In this document: piece by piece, positions 17,807 through 27,157 of the stretch | How the letters are laid out: the number at the start of each line of letters is the position of its first letter | Numbering within the stretch: the first letter of the stretch is position 1 | Assembly (NCBI GenBank): GCA_937910235.1 | Contig: CALENB010000328.1 | Location: 1-63,174, forward strand | Direction: 5' to 3' | Source of the DNA: an uncultured Myxococcales bacterium | GTDB lineage: Bacteria; Myxococcota_A; UBA9042 | DNA: 63,174 nucleotides | The notes under the pieces: model-generated | What the model was told of the DNA's origin: nothing | Database searches by the model: none | What the model saw: only the letters and a program-made list of their open reading frames with translations | Translations under genes and position numbers: made by a program

Positions 17807-20800
17807 CTACGGGCTGCATTTCGGGATCGGCACGTGTTTGCAGCCGCCGGCCACACAGTAGTCGCCGGTGCAGTTGTTGTTGTCATCGCAGTTCTTGGGT
17901 TGCCCCGTCACGCACGCGCCGCTCTGGCACACCTCCGTGGCGAAGCAGCCGGCGCCGCAGCTCGCGCCGGTCTGCTTGGAGGCAAACGCGCAGACGCCCG
18001 TCTTCTTGTCGCACGCGTCGGTGGTGCACGGGTTGCCGTCGTCGCACTGCGTCACCGGCAAGCGAAAACGGTGGATCTGGTTCTGGGTAAAGCTCGCCAC
18101 CCAGCCACCGCCGGTGCCGTCTATCGCGACGCCAAAAGGCTCGTCGAGCGTGGCTTTGGTGCCGTCGCCGTAGACGGTGTAGACCAAGCCGTCCAACCCG
18201 ACCCGACGCACGCGACGATTGCCGATCTCCGCGACGTACACCGCGCCATCCACACCGACGGCGATCCCGTACGGCGTGTCGAGGAGCGCGACTTGAATCG
18301 GACCGTCCTGAAACCCCTGCGTCGTCCCCGCGACGGTCAGCACGGTGCCCGCCGACGTGATGAAGCGCACGCGGTGGTTGCCAGAGTCCGCGACGTACAG
18401 CCCGCCGTCGATGCCCCGGGCGATGCCGTAGGGCGCCGAGAACTGCGCCTGCGCCGCCGGACCGTCCTTGAGGCCCGCCTTGCCCGTGCCGGCCAGCGTC
18501 ACGACCTGGCCATCCACCGTCACCAGTCGCACGGCGTGGTTGCCGAGATCGGTGACGTACACCCCGGATTCATCGACCGCGAGGCTCGTCGGCAGGTTGA
18601 AGCGCGCGACGGTCTTGTAGCCGTCCACAAACCCCGAGACCCCCTTGCCGGCGAACGTGCTGACTTGGCCCTTGTCGTCGATCACACGCACCACGTTGTT
18701 GTTCAAGTCCGCGACGTAGACCTCTCCGTCCAGGCCGGGTTGCGCGTCGGCCGGGGCGTAGAACTGGGCTGCGGCTTTGGCGCCATTGACCAAGCCGGCC
18801 GTGCCGCTGCCCGCGAACGTGCTGACGGTGCCGTCCTGCGCGATCGCGCGGATGCGATGGGATCCTAGCTCCGCGACGTAGATCACGCCGCCCGGTCCAC
18901 GTCGAGCACTCCAAGGCTGCGCAAACATCGCCTTGTCGGCCGCGCCGTCGAGATACCCGGCCTTGCCCGTGCCGACCCGCACCAGCGTTTTGCCCAACTG
19001 CGCGGGCTTGCAGGCGCCCTTGTCGCAGGTCTCCCCCGTGGTGCAGGCGTCGCCGTCATCGCAGGGCACGTCGCTCGTCGCCGTGTGCAAGCACTGCCCG
19101 GTCTTGGGCGCGCAGGCGTCGATGGTGCAGACGTCCTTGTCGTCACACGCCTTCTTGCTGCCAGAGGTGCATTTCGCGAACGCGCAGACGTCGCCCTCGG
19201 TGCAGGGGTCGCCGTCGTCGCAGGCCTTGCTGTGGCCCGTGAAGACACACTGCCCGCTGCTCCCCTCACAGGTGTCGGTCGTGCACGCGTTGCCGTCGTC
19301 ACACTTGGCCTTGTTGCCGCCGACGCAGCTGCCATCGCTGCACACGCCGTACAGCCAGCACTTGTCGCCGTCCTTGCAGTTGCCAACCCGCGGCACGCTT
19401 TTGCAGCCGCCGGTCGACACATCGCAGCTGTTGACGGTGCAGCCGTTGCTGTCGTCGCAGTCTGCGTCTTTCGCGCAAAAACCCCCGCAACCCGGGATCG
19501 GCGTCGCCGCGCAGCCGCCGGTCTTGCTGTCACACGCGTCCGTGGTGCACGCCTTGCCGTCGTCACAGCTCTTGGTCTTACCCGTCACGCACACGCCCTT
19601 GGCGCAGCTGTCACCAACCGTGCACGCGTCGCCGTCCTCGCAGGTGCCGGCGGCGTGGCTGAACACACAGCCGGTCTTTGGGTCGCAGCTGTCGGTGGTG
19701 CAGACGTTGTTGTCGTCACAGGCGAGCGCCTTGCCCTTGGCGCAGATGCCGCCCGCGCACGTGTCCGCGACGGTGCAGGCCGAGCCGTCGGCGTCGCAGG
19801 GGTCACCGGCGAAGATCGCGGCGTCGTGGGCGCAGGCCCCCGTCTTTCCGTCGCAGCTGTCCTTTGTGCAAGCGTTGCCGTCATCACAGGCTTTTTTGGG
19901 CCCGATTGTGCAGCCCTTGTCCTTACAGAGGTCCACCGGCGTGCACTTGTCGCCGTCGGCATCACACGGCGCGCTGTTCGCCGTCGCCTGGCAGCCGGCC
20001 TTGGGATGGCAGCTGTCGTCGGTGCAGGGGTTGCCGTCATCGCAGCTCTTCGCGCCGCTCGCCACGCACGCGCCACCGCTGCACGCCTCGCCCGAGGTGC
20101 ACACGCTGCCATCATCACATTGCGCCGCGTTTGCGGGGTTTTTGCAGATGCCGCTGTCGCAGATGTCGTTGGTGCAGGGGTTGTTGTCATCGCAGTTCGC
20201 CGCGTTGGTGCACTTCTTCGAGCACCCCACGATCTCCACGAACGTGCACGACCCGGTCTTGGCGTCGCAGCCATCGAGGGTGCACTTGTCGCCGTCGATA
20301 CAGGTCTTGAGGTCGCCCGCCTTGCACCCACCATCCGTGCAGACGTCGCCAACCGTGCAGCCGTTGCCGTCGCTGCACCCCTGCGCGTTCTTGGCGTGGG
20401 TGCAGCCGGTGAGGGGATTGCAGCCATCGCTCGTACACGGGTTCTCGTCGTCGCACTTCAGGTCGCTGCCCGGCAGGCAAACGCCAGCTTTACAGACGTC
20501 TTTGAGCGTGCAGATCGAGGCGTCCGCGTCGCACGGCGCGCCGTCTTTCGCGGCGCTGTCGTAGATGCAGTTGCCCGTCTTGCTGTCACAGCTGTCGGCG
20601 GTGCAAGCCTTGCCGTCGCCGCAGAGTTTGGGGGAGCCGGGCACACAACCGCCATTCTGGCAGTAGTCGACGACCGTGCACGTGTCCCCGTCCGCGTCGC
20701 AGACCTTGTTGTTCGGGCTGTGCAGGCAGCCCTGCTTCGGGTTGCAGGCGTCGTCGGTGCAGGGGTTCTTGTCGTCGCAGTCGGTGGTCGCGCCGGCGAC

Positions 20801-21841
20801 GCAGGCGCCGGCCTTACAAGCGTCTGCGACCGTGCACGCGCTGCCATCGGCGTCACAGGCGGTGCCGTCTTTCTCGGTCGTCTTCACGCAGCTGCCGGTC
20901 TTCTTATCGCACGCCTCCGTGCCGCAGGCGCCGGGCGCCGCGCAGACCACCGCGCTGCCGGGTTTCAGGACGCACTGCTTGGTTGTCGTGTCGCACGCGA
21001 GCTTGCCAGCGCACAGATCACCAGTCGCAAACTTGGCGCAATCGGCGTCAGCGGTGCAGCCGCAGGTGCCGTTGGAGACCCCGGCGCACGTGCCGCCCGC
21101 GCACGTGTCACCGCCGGTGCACGGGTCACTGTCGTCGCAGCCCTTGGCGTCTGTCGCGCTGTGTTTACAGCCTTTGAGCGGGTCGCAGCTGTCCGCCGTG
21201 CAGGCCTCGCCGTCGTCGCAGTTCAGGGCCGGCCCGCCGACACAGTCGCCCTTAGCGCACGCGTCCGCCGTCGTGCAGGCGTCGCCGTCGTCACACCCTC
21301 CAGCCGCAGCGCCGTGGCTACATCCCGCGTTGGCGCCAGTGGGCTCACAGCCATCGGTGGTGCACGGATTGCCGTCGTCGCAGCTCAGCGCGGTGCCCGT
21401 GCAGACCGTGCCCACGCACAGATCCTTGGTCGTGCAGCCATTGCCATCACTGCACGGCGCGCTCGTCGCCACGTGGCTGCAGGCGCCGGTCGCCGGATCA
21501 CAGGTGTCGAGCGTGCAGACGTTGCCGTCGTCACATGCCCCACAAAGCGCGGCCGCATCAGCGCTGCTGACCGAATCTGTCGCCGTGTCCCCGCCGCCGT
21601 CGCCCGCATCCGGCCCAGCGTCCACCGCCGTATCAGGCGTCTCTCCTGCATCACCTGTGTTGGTGTCCTGCTGCACGATCGCGTCGATCAGCACGTCGGC
21701 GCCGATCCCGACGTCCCCCGCCTTCGCCTCGTAGACCCCAGCAGCGTACGGGCCCAGATCGAGGAGATCCGTGTCCGAACAACCGGCTGCGATGAGCAAG
21801 GACCAGGCGATCACGATACGATGAGTGACGCGGTGGGACAT
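17807..21841 (-). CDS. Giant cysteine-rich lipoprotein with internal NHL propeller
   Basis: This protein has 1344 residues from the ATG at 21841, which has GGAGG five bases upstream. The signal ends SLLIAAGC (lipidated Cys about 20). Residues about 75-940 contain some 28 CDDGN/CTxDxC modules. From about 945 to 1260 there are about six NHL blades (GVYVTDLGNHAVRLV, GLYVADSGNHRVRFI, AVYVAEIGNRRVRRV), each followed by a TLAGTGKAGLKDG-type linker. A final pair of cysteine modules closes the protein. NHL propellers are usually binding modules; here one is displayed at the end of a disulfide-rich rod, so an exposed recognition or anchoring function is a reasonable inference. Its promoter region is shared divergently with glgC. 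Confidence 0.87.
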   Translation of the reverse strand: MSHRVTHRIVIAWSLLIAAGCSDTDLLDLGPYAAGVYEAKAGDVGIGADVLIDAIVQQDTNTGDAGETPDTAVDAGPDAGDGGGDTATDSVSSADAAALCGACDDGNVCTLDTCDPATGACSHVATSAPCSDGNGCTTKDLCVGTVCTGTALSCDDGNPCTTDGCEPTGANAGCSHGAAAGGCDDGDACTTADACAKGDCVGGPALNCDDGEACTADSCDPLKGCKHSATDAKGCDDSDPCTGGDTCAGGTCAGVSNGTCGCTADADCAKFATGDLCAGKLACDTTTKQCVLKPGSAVVCAAPGACGTEACDKKTGSCVKTTEKDGTACDADGSACTVADACKAGACVAGATTDCDDKNPCTDDACNPKQGCLHSPNNKVCDADGDTCTVVDYCQNGGCVPGSPKLCGDGKACTADSCDSKTGNCIYDSAAKDGAPCDADASICTLKDVCKAGVCLPGSDLKCDDENPCTSDGCNPLTGCTHAKNAQGCSDGNGCTVGDVCTDGGCKAGDLKTCIDGDKCTLDGCDAKTGSCTFVEIVGCSKKCTNAANCDDNNPCTNDICDSGICKNPANAAQCDDGSVCTSGEACSGGACVASGAKSCDDGNPCTDDSCHPKAGCQATANSAPCDADGDKCTPVDLCKDKGCTIGPKKACDDGNACTKDSCDGKTGACAHDAAIFAGDPCDADGSACTVADTCAGGICAKGKALACDDNNVCTTDSCDPKTGCVFSHAAGTCEDGDACTVGDSCAKGVCVTGKTKSCDDGKACTTDACDSKTGGCAATPIPGCGGFCAKDADCDDSNGCTVNSCDVSTGGCKSVPRVGNCKDGDKCWLYGVCSDGSCVGGNKAKCDDGNACTTDTCEGSSGQCVFTGHSKACDDGDPCTEGDVCAFAKCTSGSKKACDDKDVCTIDACAPKTGQCLHTATSDVPCDDGDACTTGETCDKGACKPAQLGKTLVRVGTGKAGYLDGAADKAMFAQPWSARRGPGGVIYVAELGSHRIRAIAQDGTVSTFAGSGTAGLVNGAKAAAQFYAPADAQPGLDGEVYVADLNNNVVRVIDDKGQVSTFAGKGVSGFVDGYKTVARFNLPTSLAVDESGVYVTDLGNHAVRLVTVDGQVVTLAGTGKAGLKDGPAAQAQFSAPYGIARGIDGGLYVADSGNHRVRFITSAGTVLTVAGTTQGFQDGPIQVALLDTPYGIAVGVDGAVYVAEIGNRRVRRVGLDGLVYTVYGDGTKATLDEPFGVAIDGTGGGWVASFTQNQIHRFRLPVTQCDDGNPCTTDACDKKTGVCAFASKQTGASCGAGCFATEVCQSGACVTGQPKNCDDNNNCTGDYCVAGGCKHVPIPKCSP

Positions 21842-21988
21842 GGAGACCTCCAGCAGAATGGCCAAATCGGCAGCGGGTACGCTGCAACATAACTGTCGCC
21901 AGCGCGCGGGGAAAGTGCGATCGCGGTTGACGTAGTTCGCAGCGCGCATAGCGTAGAGACGCCCAACCGCGGACGCAGGAGTCTTACT

Positions 21989-23362
21989 GTGCAAACTCTC
22001 GTGATGATCATGGCCGGCGGCAAGGGTTCTCGCCTCGCCCCACTGACTTGCCACCGCGCTAAACCGGCCGTCCCCTTCGGAGGGCGCTATCGGATCATCG
22101 ACTTTGTGCTGAGCAACTTCGTCAACTCGGGCTATCGCCACGTCTACGTGCTGACCCAGTTCATGGCGTCGAGCCTCATTCAACACCTGAACCGCAACTG
22201 GTCACTGTCCAGCTTCGGCATGTTCATCGAGGCCGTTCCTGCGCAGATGCGGCGCGGCAACCACTGGTACGAGGGCACCGCCGACAGCGTCTGGCAGAAC
22301 ATGAACCTCATCCGCGACGCGCACTGCCAGCATGTCGCGGTGTTTGGTGGCGACCACATCTATCGCTTCGCCGTCGACCAGATGGAAGCGGCTCACATCG
22401 AGACGGGCGCCGAGCTCACCATCGCGGCCTGCCCGATGCCGGTGGCGGAGGCGTCGCGGTTTGGCGTCATCGAGGTCGACAAAAGCGGCAGGATCACGGG
22501 CTTTCAGGAGAAACCTGCCGTGCCAACCGAGATGCCGGGGCGGCCGGGGTGGAGCCTCGTCAGCATGGGCAACTACATCTTCCGCGCCGACGTGTTGGAG
22601 GAGGTGCTCATCGCAGACGCGGACCGACCCGACTCCGATCACGACTTTGGCAACGACATCATCCCCGGCATGCTCAAGGACGGGCGCCCGATCTACGTCT
22701 ATGACTTCCACAACAACCGCATCCCCGGCGAGGCGACGGCGCACACACCATACTGGCGCGACGTGGGGACGCTCGACAGCTACTTCGACGCCAACATGGA
22801 CCTGCGGGCCGCGCTGCCGGAGTTCAACCTCTACAACCGCGAGTGGCCCATCCGCATGGCGCAGCGCAACTATCCGCCCGCCAAGTTTGTGCGCGACGGC
22901 GGCATCGGCCGGAGCGGCGAGCTGGTCGACTCGTTGGTCTGCGAAGGCACCATCGTCAGCTCCGCCAGCTTGGCCAACGTAATCGCCGGCTACGACTGTC
23001 TGTTCGAGGTCAACAGTCAGGTCGACGAGTCCATCGTCCTGAGCGGCTGCACCATCGGCGCCGGCGCGCGGTTGCGGCGGGTCTTGCTCGACAAGAACTG
23101 CTCGATCGAGGCGGGCACCGTCATCGGCTACGACCAGGCGGCGGACCGCGCGCGTTTTCCGTGGGTGACCCCCGGCGGCGTGGTCGTGCTCCCCAAAGGC
23201 ACCCATGTGCCCGCGAGGGGGCCGATTGAGTCAGCGTGGGACATGGTGACCCTGCTCGAGCGCGATCCCCACGCTGGCCCGGTGATGCGGAAAAAACGCG
23301 GCTCCTACGTCGCAGCCACACGCAGCCGGCACTCCCACGACTCGACGATGTCACGCGGATGA
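21989..23362 (+). CDS. glgC: Glucose-1-phosphate adenylyltransferase
   Basis: This 457-residue protein makes ADP-glucose, the donor for glycogen synthesis. It begins at a GTG with AGGAG seven bases upstream. The nucleotidyltransferase motif GGKGSRLAPLT, the AKPAVPFGGRYRIIDFVLSN segment, GDHIYR, and the ADP-glucose pyrophosphorylase block FQEKP are all present. The C-terminal third is the left-handed beta-helix that normally carries allosteric contacts. The last 35 or so residues are a basic, low-homology tail. The stop codon overlaps the glgA start as ATGA, so synthesis of the two enzymes is coupled. Confidence 0.96.
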   Translation: MQTLVMIMAGGKGSRLAPLTCHRAKPAVPFGGRYRIIDFVLSNFVNSGYRHVYVLTQFMASSLIQHLNRNWSLSSFGMFIEAVPAQMRRGNHWYEGTADSVWQNMNLIRDAHCQHVAVFGGDHIYRFAVDQMEAAHIETGAELTIAACPMPVAEASRFGVIEVDKSGRITGFQEKPAVPTEMPGRPGWSLVSMGNYIFRADVLEEVLIADADRPDSDHDFGNDIIPGMLKDGRPIYVYDFHNNRIPGEATAHTPYWRDVGTLDSYFDANMDLRAALPEFNLYNREWPIRMAQRNYPPAKFVRDGGIGRSGELVDSLVCEGTIVSSASLANVIAGYDCLFEVNSQVDESIVLSGCTIGAGARLRRVLLDKNCSIEAGTVIGYDQAADRARFPWVTPGGVVVLPKGTHVPARGPIESAWDMVTLLERDPHAGPVMRKKRGSYVAATRSRHSHDSTMSRG

Positions 23363-25065
23363 AGATCGTTCATCTCAGCTCAGAGGGTCGGCCATGGGCG
23401 AGCAGCGGCGGGCTGGCCGAAGTGACGAGCGCGCTGAGCGCCGCGCAACACCGCAACGGCGACGACGTCTGGCTGTGGCTGCCGGCCTATCGCGACGCGA
23501 AAGCAGCGGTGGCGGCGGCCGGTTGGCGACTGCGCGACACGGGCGTGGCCGGCGTGGTGGCGCTGCCCGTCGGGCGATGGCGATGGCGCGCGCTGGTGGC
23601 CGAGCCGGCGGCGCAGACTGACGGCGTCGACAGCTCGGGCCGCCGCGTCGGCTTCATCGATTGCCCAGATTTTTTCGACCGGGACGGCCTCTACCACGGC
23701 GCTGACCACCGCGCGTTTGGCGACAACGCGCTGCGCTTCGCGGTCTTTGTGCGCGCAGCCATGGCCGCGGCGCCGGAGCTGCTCGGCGGCGCGCCGGACA
23801 TCCTGCACGCCCACGACTGGCAGACGGCCCTGGCGCCGTACTGGCTGGCGACGGAGCGACCGAGCGCGTGGCGCGGCTGCCGCTCGGTCTTCACCATCCA
23901 CAACCTCGGCTATCCGGGTCGGTTCCCCGTACGCGCGGCCTACGAGCTGGGCTTGCCGAGCCATGACTTCAACCCCGGCGGCCTCGAGTTTTTCGGCGAT
24001 CTCATGCTGATGAAAGCCGGCATCGTGTGGGCCGACGCGGTGACGACCGTGAGCCCAACCTACGCCAAAGAGATCTGCACACCTGCCTATGCCGGTGGAC
24101 TTGACGGCCTGCTCCGCCGCCACCGCGGCAAGCTGCTCGGCGTGCTCAACGGGATCGACGACACGTGGAACCCAGCCACGGATCCCCACCTGGCCGCGCC
24201 GTACGACGCGACGAACCTGACCGGCAAAGCGACGTGCAGGAGCGCCTTGCTCAGCGAGGTGGGGTTGCAGGCCACGGCGACCCAGCCCGTGTTGGCCAGC
24301 ATCAGCCGATTTGCTTGGCAAAAAGGCCTCGATCTGCTCGCGGAGGTCGCCACAGACGTGATCGCCGCCGACGCGCGGCTCATCGTGCTCGGGGGCGGTG
24401 ATCCAGCGCTCGAACACCGATTTTCCAGGCTCGCGGCGCGGTATCCACGCCACATCGCCGTCCACATTGGCTACGACCAGGGGCTGAGTCATCGCATCGA
24501 GGCCGGCGCGGACGCCTTCGTGATGCCGAGTCGCTACGAACCGTGCGGCCTCAACCAGCTCTACTCCATGGCCTATGGCACGCCGCCGATCGTGCACAGC
24601 ACCGGAGGGCTCGCCGATACGGTGGTCCACGCGAGCCCGGACGCCCTGCGCCGCAAGGTCGCCACAGGGGTGGTGTTTGACGACGCCGACCCGCAAGGCC
24701 TGCGCTGGGCGATCGAGGAGGCCGTCCGGCTGTTTCGCCACCAACCGGCGGCGTGGCGCGCTATGCAGCAGGCCGGGATGGCGCGTGATCCGAGTTGGAC
24801 GGTGTCGGCGAAGCGGTATCGGGAGATCTACTGGGGATTGCACGGCCGGCATCCGGGCCCGGAGGCGCAGGCAGCCCAGTCGGCCAGCCCCCAGTCGGCC
24901 AGCCCCCAGTCGGCCAGCCCCCAGTCGGCCAGCCCCAACTCACCCGGCCGTAAGTCACCCGATCGCAAGTCACCCGGTCGCAAGTCACCCGGTCGCAAGT
25001 CGGCGAAAGCTAGTCTCCCAGGCGCGGGCCTCGCTCCGCCAAGTGCCAAGCCAACGTCGCCATAG
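23359..25065 (+). CDS. glgA: Glycogen synthase (ADP-glucose), with extended repeat tail
   Basis: This 568-residue GT5 glycogen synthase transfers glucose from ADP-glucose to the growing glucan. Its start overlaps the glgC stop as ATGA. Conserved parts include HAHDWQTAL, Arg317 and Lys322 in SRFAWQKGLDLL (counterparts of E. coli R300 and K305), and SRYEPCGLNQLYSMAYG with Glu394. The N-terminal KxGG motif of the family reads SSGG here (residues 15-18), so the usual lysine is serine. The fold ends near residue 495. The last 70 residues are low complexity: four PQSAS and four SPGRK-type pentapeptides, then about 20 residues read antisense to a peptidase remnant. The tail looks like a late addition. 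Confidence 0.93.
   Translation: MKIVHLSSEGRPWASSGGLAEVTSALSAAQHRNGDDVWLWLPAYRDAKAAVAAAGWRLRDTGVAGVVALPVGRWRWRALVAEPAAQTDGVDSSGRRVGFIDCPDFFDRDGLYHGADHRAFGDNALRFAVFVRAAMAAAPELLGGAPDILHAHDWQTALAPYWLATERPSAWRGCRSVFTIHNLGYPGRFPVRAAYELGLPSHDFNPGGLEFFGDLMLMKAGIVWADAVTTVSPTYAKEICTPAYAGGLDGLLRRHRGKLLGVLNGIDDTWNPATDPHLAAPYDATNLTGKATCRSALLSEVGLQATATQPVLASISRFAWQKGLDLLAEVATDVIAADARLIVLGGGDPALEHRFSRLAARYPRHIAVHIGYDQGLSHRIEAGADAFVMPSRYEPCGLNQLYSMAYGTPPIVHSTGGLADTVVHASPDALRRKVATGVVFDDADPQGLRWAIEEAVRLFRHQPAAWRAMQQAGMARDPSWTVSAKRYREIYWGLHGRHPGPEAQAAQSASPQSASPQSASPQSASPNSPGRKSPDRKSPGRKSPGRKSAKASLPGAGLAPPSAKPTSP
24876..24997 (+). repeat. Two adjacent 15-base repeat arrays in the glgA tail
   Basis: The first array (24876-24935) has four copies of a CCAGTCGGCCAGCCC-type unit and encodes Pro-Gln-Ser-Ala-Ser repeats. 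The second (24938-24997) has four copies of an AGTCACCCGGTCGCA-type unit and encodes Ser-Pro-Gly-Arg-Lys repeats. Both keep the glgA frame and lie after the conserved enzyme domain. Confidence 0.92.
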
Positions 25066-25405
25066 CCGCCGCGGCGCGGCCGAGCTCGGCGGGATCCACC
25101 TTGTCGACCGTGTCCGCGGCGGTGTGGTGATAATCGAAGTAGCGCTCGCCATGGGTGAACAACCCAAGCGACGGCACGCCGAGTCGGCGGAACCAGCCGA
25201 CGTCCGGCGCTGAAGCCCCAGGTTTCACGCGCATCGGCCCAATAGGCGCGGCCTTGGTGTCGATGAGCGGCAAGAACGCACGCAGGGTCTGAGCGGCGCG
25301 GTCCTGCCGCGCCTTGTCTGCCACCGCCACGCCCCATTGTACGGGCGCAAAGCAGCCAGCGTCGGCCTCAATCGCGGCGACATCTCAAGCGTGGTCTCGC
25401 CGTAC
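25010..25405 (-). pseudogene. Remnant of an M28-family metallopeptidase
   Basis: The minus strand reads the C-terminal part of an M28 peptidase: AAIEADAGCFAP (Asp ligand region), then SAPDVGWFRRLGVPSLGL and YFDYHHTAADTVDKVDPAEL with the conserved metal-binding His, ending at 25010. An in-frame TGA at 25385-25387 interrupts it where an Arg codon (CGA) would fit the context, and recognisable similarity fades just upstream. The N-terminal half with the first three metal ligands is missing, and only a GTG at 25330 could start the remaining frame. I read this as a decayed gene. Its 3' end overlaps the end of glgA on the opposite strand by 56 bases. Confidence 0.75.
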
Positions 25406-25565
25406 ACGACGGGCGTGGCGGCCACATCGCTCGGTACAACGCGTCCAGATCCTCGCGTCACACGTCGGCGCTCACGTGGATTTTGTTGGGCTGGACTGCC
25501 GTGTAGGATCGCCGCACCCATTGGGTGCCGCCCGATTATCTGTTGTTCCGCACTTGGAGTCCGCG

Positions 25566-26279
25566 ATGCTGATGCCGTCTCACCCCGTACGCCTGTCTTC
25601 TGCCACCTCTCGTCCCGGGAGCGAAGCCGACGCGCTCCGTCGCGTCCTGCTGGGGCTACTGCTGCCGACGCTGCTGCTGAGCCCCATGATGGCGGGATGC
25701 GGCGGCGCCTCTGGCGGCATCGGCGCGGTCAACAGCATGCCCAATCGGGCGACCGGCAAAGCGATGTCGAAGGCCGAGGAATGCGACGACGGCGACATGA
25801 AATCGTGCAACTGGATCGGTATCTGGTTCATGGTCGGCGGCGCTGGCAAGGATCGAAAGGACGAGGGGCGGCGCTTCCTGCGCCACGCCTGCAAAGAGGG
25901 CTACCAGCCATCGTGCAAGCGCGCGAACGTGCTGGCCCGTCGGGGCAGCTCGTCGACCACCAGCGGCACGACGAGCAGCCCCGCCAGCTCGTCCTCAAGC
26001 GGCGCGCGGCAGGTCTCGGAGTCTGCCCTGCCCTACAGCGCGCCCGAGAACGTGCGCACGGTGGCGCGGCGCTGTGACGGCGGCAACCTCAAATCGTGCC
26101 ATGGCGTCGGCGCGTGGCTGTTGCTCGGCAAAGGCGACACGCCGGGTAAAAAGCGCCGCATTGAAGGCCTCAAGATCATCCAGACGAACTGCAAGAACGG
26201 CTACGAGAAGAGCTGCGAGCTCATCGCGAAGCTCAAAGAGATGATCCGAAAGAAGAAGCAGGAGTCGGGCAGTATCTAG
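25566..26279 (+). CDS. Small lipoprotein with Sel1-like cysteine repeats
   Basis: This 237-residue protein starts at an ATG with GGAG six bases upstream. A signal of about 45 residues ends in the lipobox MMAGC. Two paired modules follow, separated by a Ser/Thr linker: CDDGDMKSCNWIGIWFMVG...ACKEGYQPSCKRA and CDGGNLKSCHGVGAWLLLG...NCKNGYEKSCELI. Each is a CxxGxxxSC helix pair spaced like Sel1/TPR-type cysteine repeats, so a small protein-interaction scaffold on the outer or inner membrane is likely. The partner is unknown. Its TAG stop lies in the sequence CTAG, which also supplies the stop codon of the convergent gene. Confidence 0.8.
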   Translation: MLMPSHPVRLSSATSRPGSEADALRRVLLGLLLPTLLLSPMMAGCGGASGGIGAVNSMPNRATGKAMSKAEECDDGDMKSCNWIGIWFMVGGAGKDRKDEGRRFLRHACKEGYQPSCKRANVLARRGSSSTTSGTTSSPASSSSSGARQVSESALPYSAPENVRTVARRCDGGNLKSCHGVGAWLLLGKGDTPGKKRRIEGLKIIQTNCKNGYEKSCELIAKLKEMIRKKKQESGSI

Positions 26280-27157
26280 CCGGCCGGCGGCAAGCCAAAG
26301 ACAGCGCGCGTCTCGGCGATGGTGGCGACGCCACGGCCGACCTCGCGCGCGGTCTTCACCAGCGCTTCGACCAGCGGTCCGTTGCTCGTGGCCTTGCTGC
26401 CATCTGGGAGATAGAACGTGTCTTCCAGCCCGGTGCGCAGGTGACCACCCAGCTCCGCGCTGGCGCGATGCACCGGCCAGACCTCCTGCCGACCGATGAG
26501 GATCGTCTGCCAGTGAGCGCCCTCGGGCATCTCCTCCACCAAGAGCGGCAGCCACGCGGCCTTGGCGGGCATCCCCGAGGCGACCCCCATCACCAAGCTG
26601 ATGTGCACCGGATCGGCCAGCATCCCGGCGCGGCGGAACATGGCGACGCTGCGGACGATGCCCGTGTCGAAGCACTCGCACTCCGGCACGATGTTGAGCT
26701 CGCTCATGGCGGCGATGAAGCCCTCGACCTTGGCCACGGCGTTGTCAAAAAGCATCGGTGGCCACGCCCACCTGCCGTCGCGGCGCAGCTTAAGGTAGTT
26801 GAGCGAGCCCGCGTTTAGCGCCGCGATCTCGGGCCGCGCAGCACGTAGACACGCGAGCGGGGCCGAAATATCGGGGCCAAAGACGCCGGTGCTGAAGTTG
26901 AGCAGCAGCTCCGGGCAGCGCGCGCGGATCGCCTCGGCGACGTCGGTTGCGTCCTCCGGGCGCCACGACGGCAGATGCCCCTTGCCGGGCCGTTGGTCAC
27001 GGAAATGCAGGTGTACGACCGTCGCGCCGGCGTTCCACGCGCGCTCCGCCTCATCGGCCATCTGCGCCGGTGTGACCGGGACCGGGTGCTGCGCCGGGTC
27101 GGTGAGCACGCCGGTGAGCGCACAGGTGATCACGGCTGGTTGGTTGGGATCGCTCAT
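26276..27157 (-). CDS. BKACE-family beta-keto acid cleavage enzyme
   Basis: This 293-residue TIM-barrel protein belongs to the 3-keto-5-aminohexanoate cleavage enzyme family (formerly DUF849). These enzymes condense a beta-keto acid with acetyl-CoA, releasing acetoacetate and a new acyl-CoA. The metal-binding VHLHFRD near residue 50 and the late catalytic segment (HLRTGLEDTFYLPDG) are both visible. The exact keto acid cannot be predicted; the nearby carboxylase and acyl-CoA dehydrogenase suggest work in amino-acid or acyl-CoA breakdown. The ATG has GGAGGAG upstream and overlaps the stop of the preceding lipoprotein gene as ATGA. Confidence 0.9.
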   Translation of the reverse strand: MSDPNQPAVITCALTGVLTDPAQHPVPVTPAQMADEAERAWNAGATVVHLHFRDQRPGKGHLPSWRPEDATDVAEAIRARCPELLLNFSTGVFGPDISAPLACLRAARPEIAALNAGSLNYLKLRRDGRWAWPPMLFDNAVAKVEGFIAAMSELNIVPECECFDTGIVRSVAMFRRAGMLADPVHISLVMGVASGMPAKAAWLPLLVEEMPEGAHWQTILIGRQEVWPVHRASAELGGHLRTGLEDTFYLPDGSKATSNGPLVEALVKTAREVGRGVATIAETRAVFGLPPAG

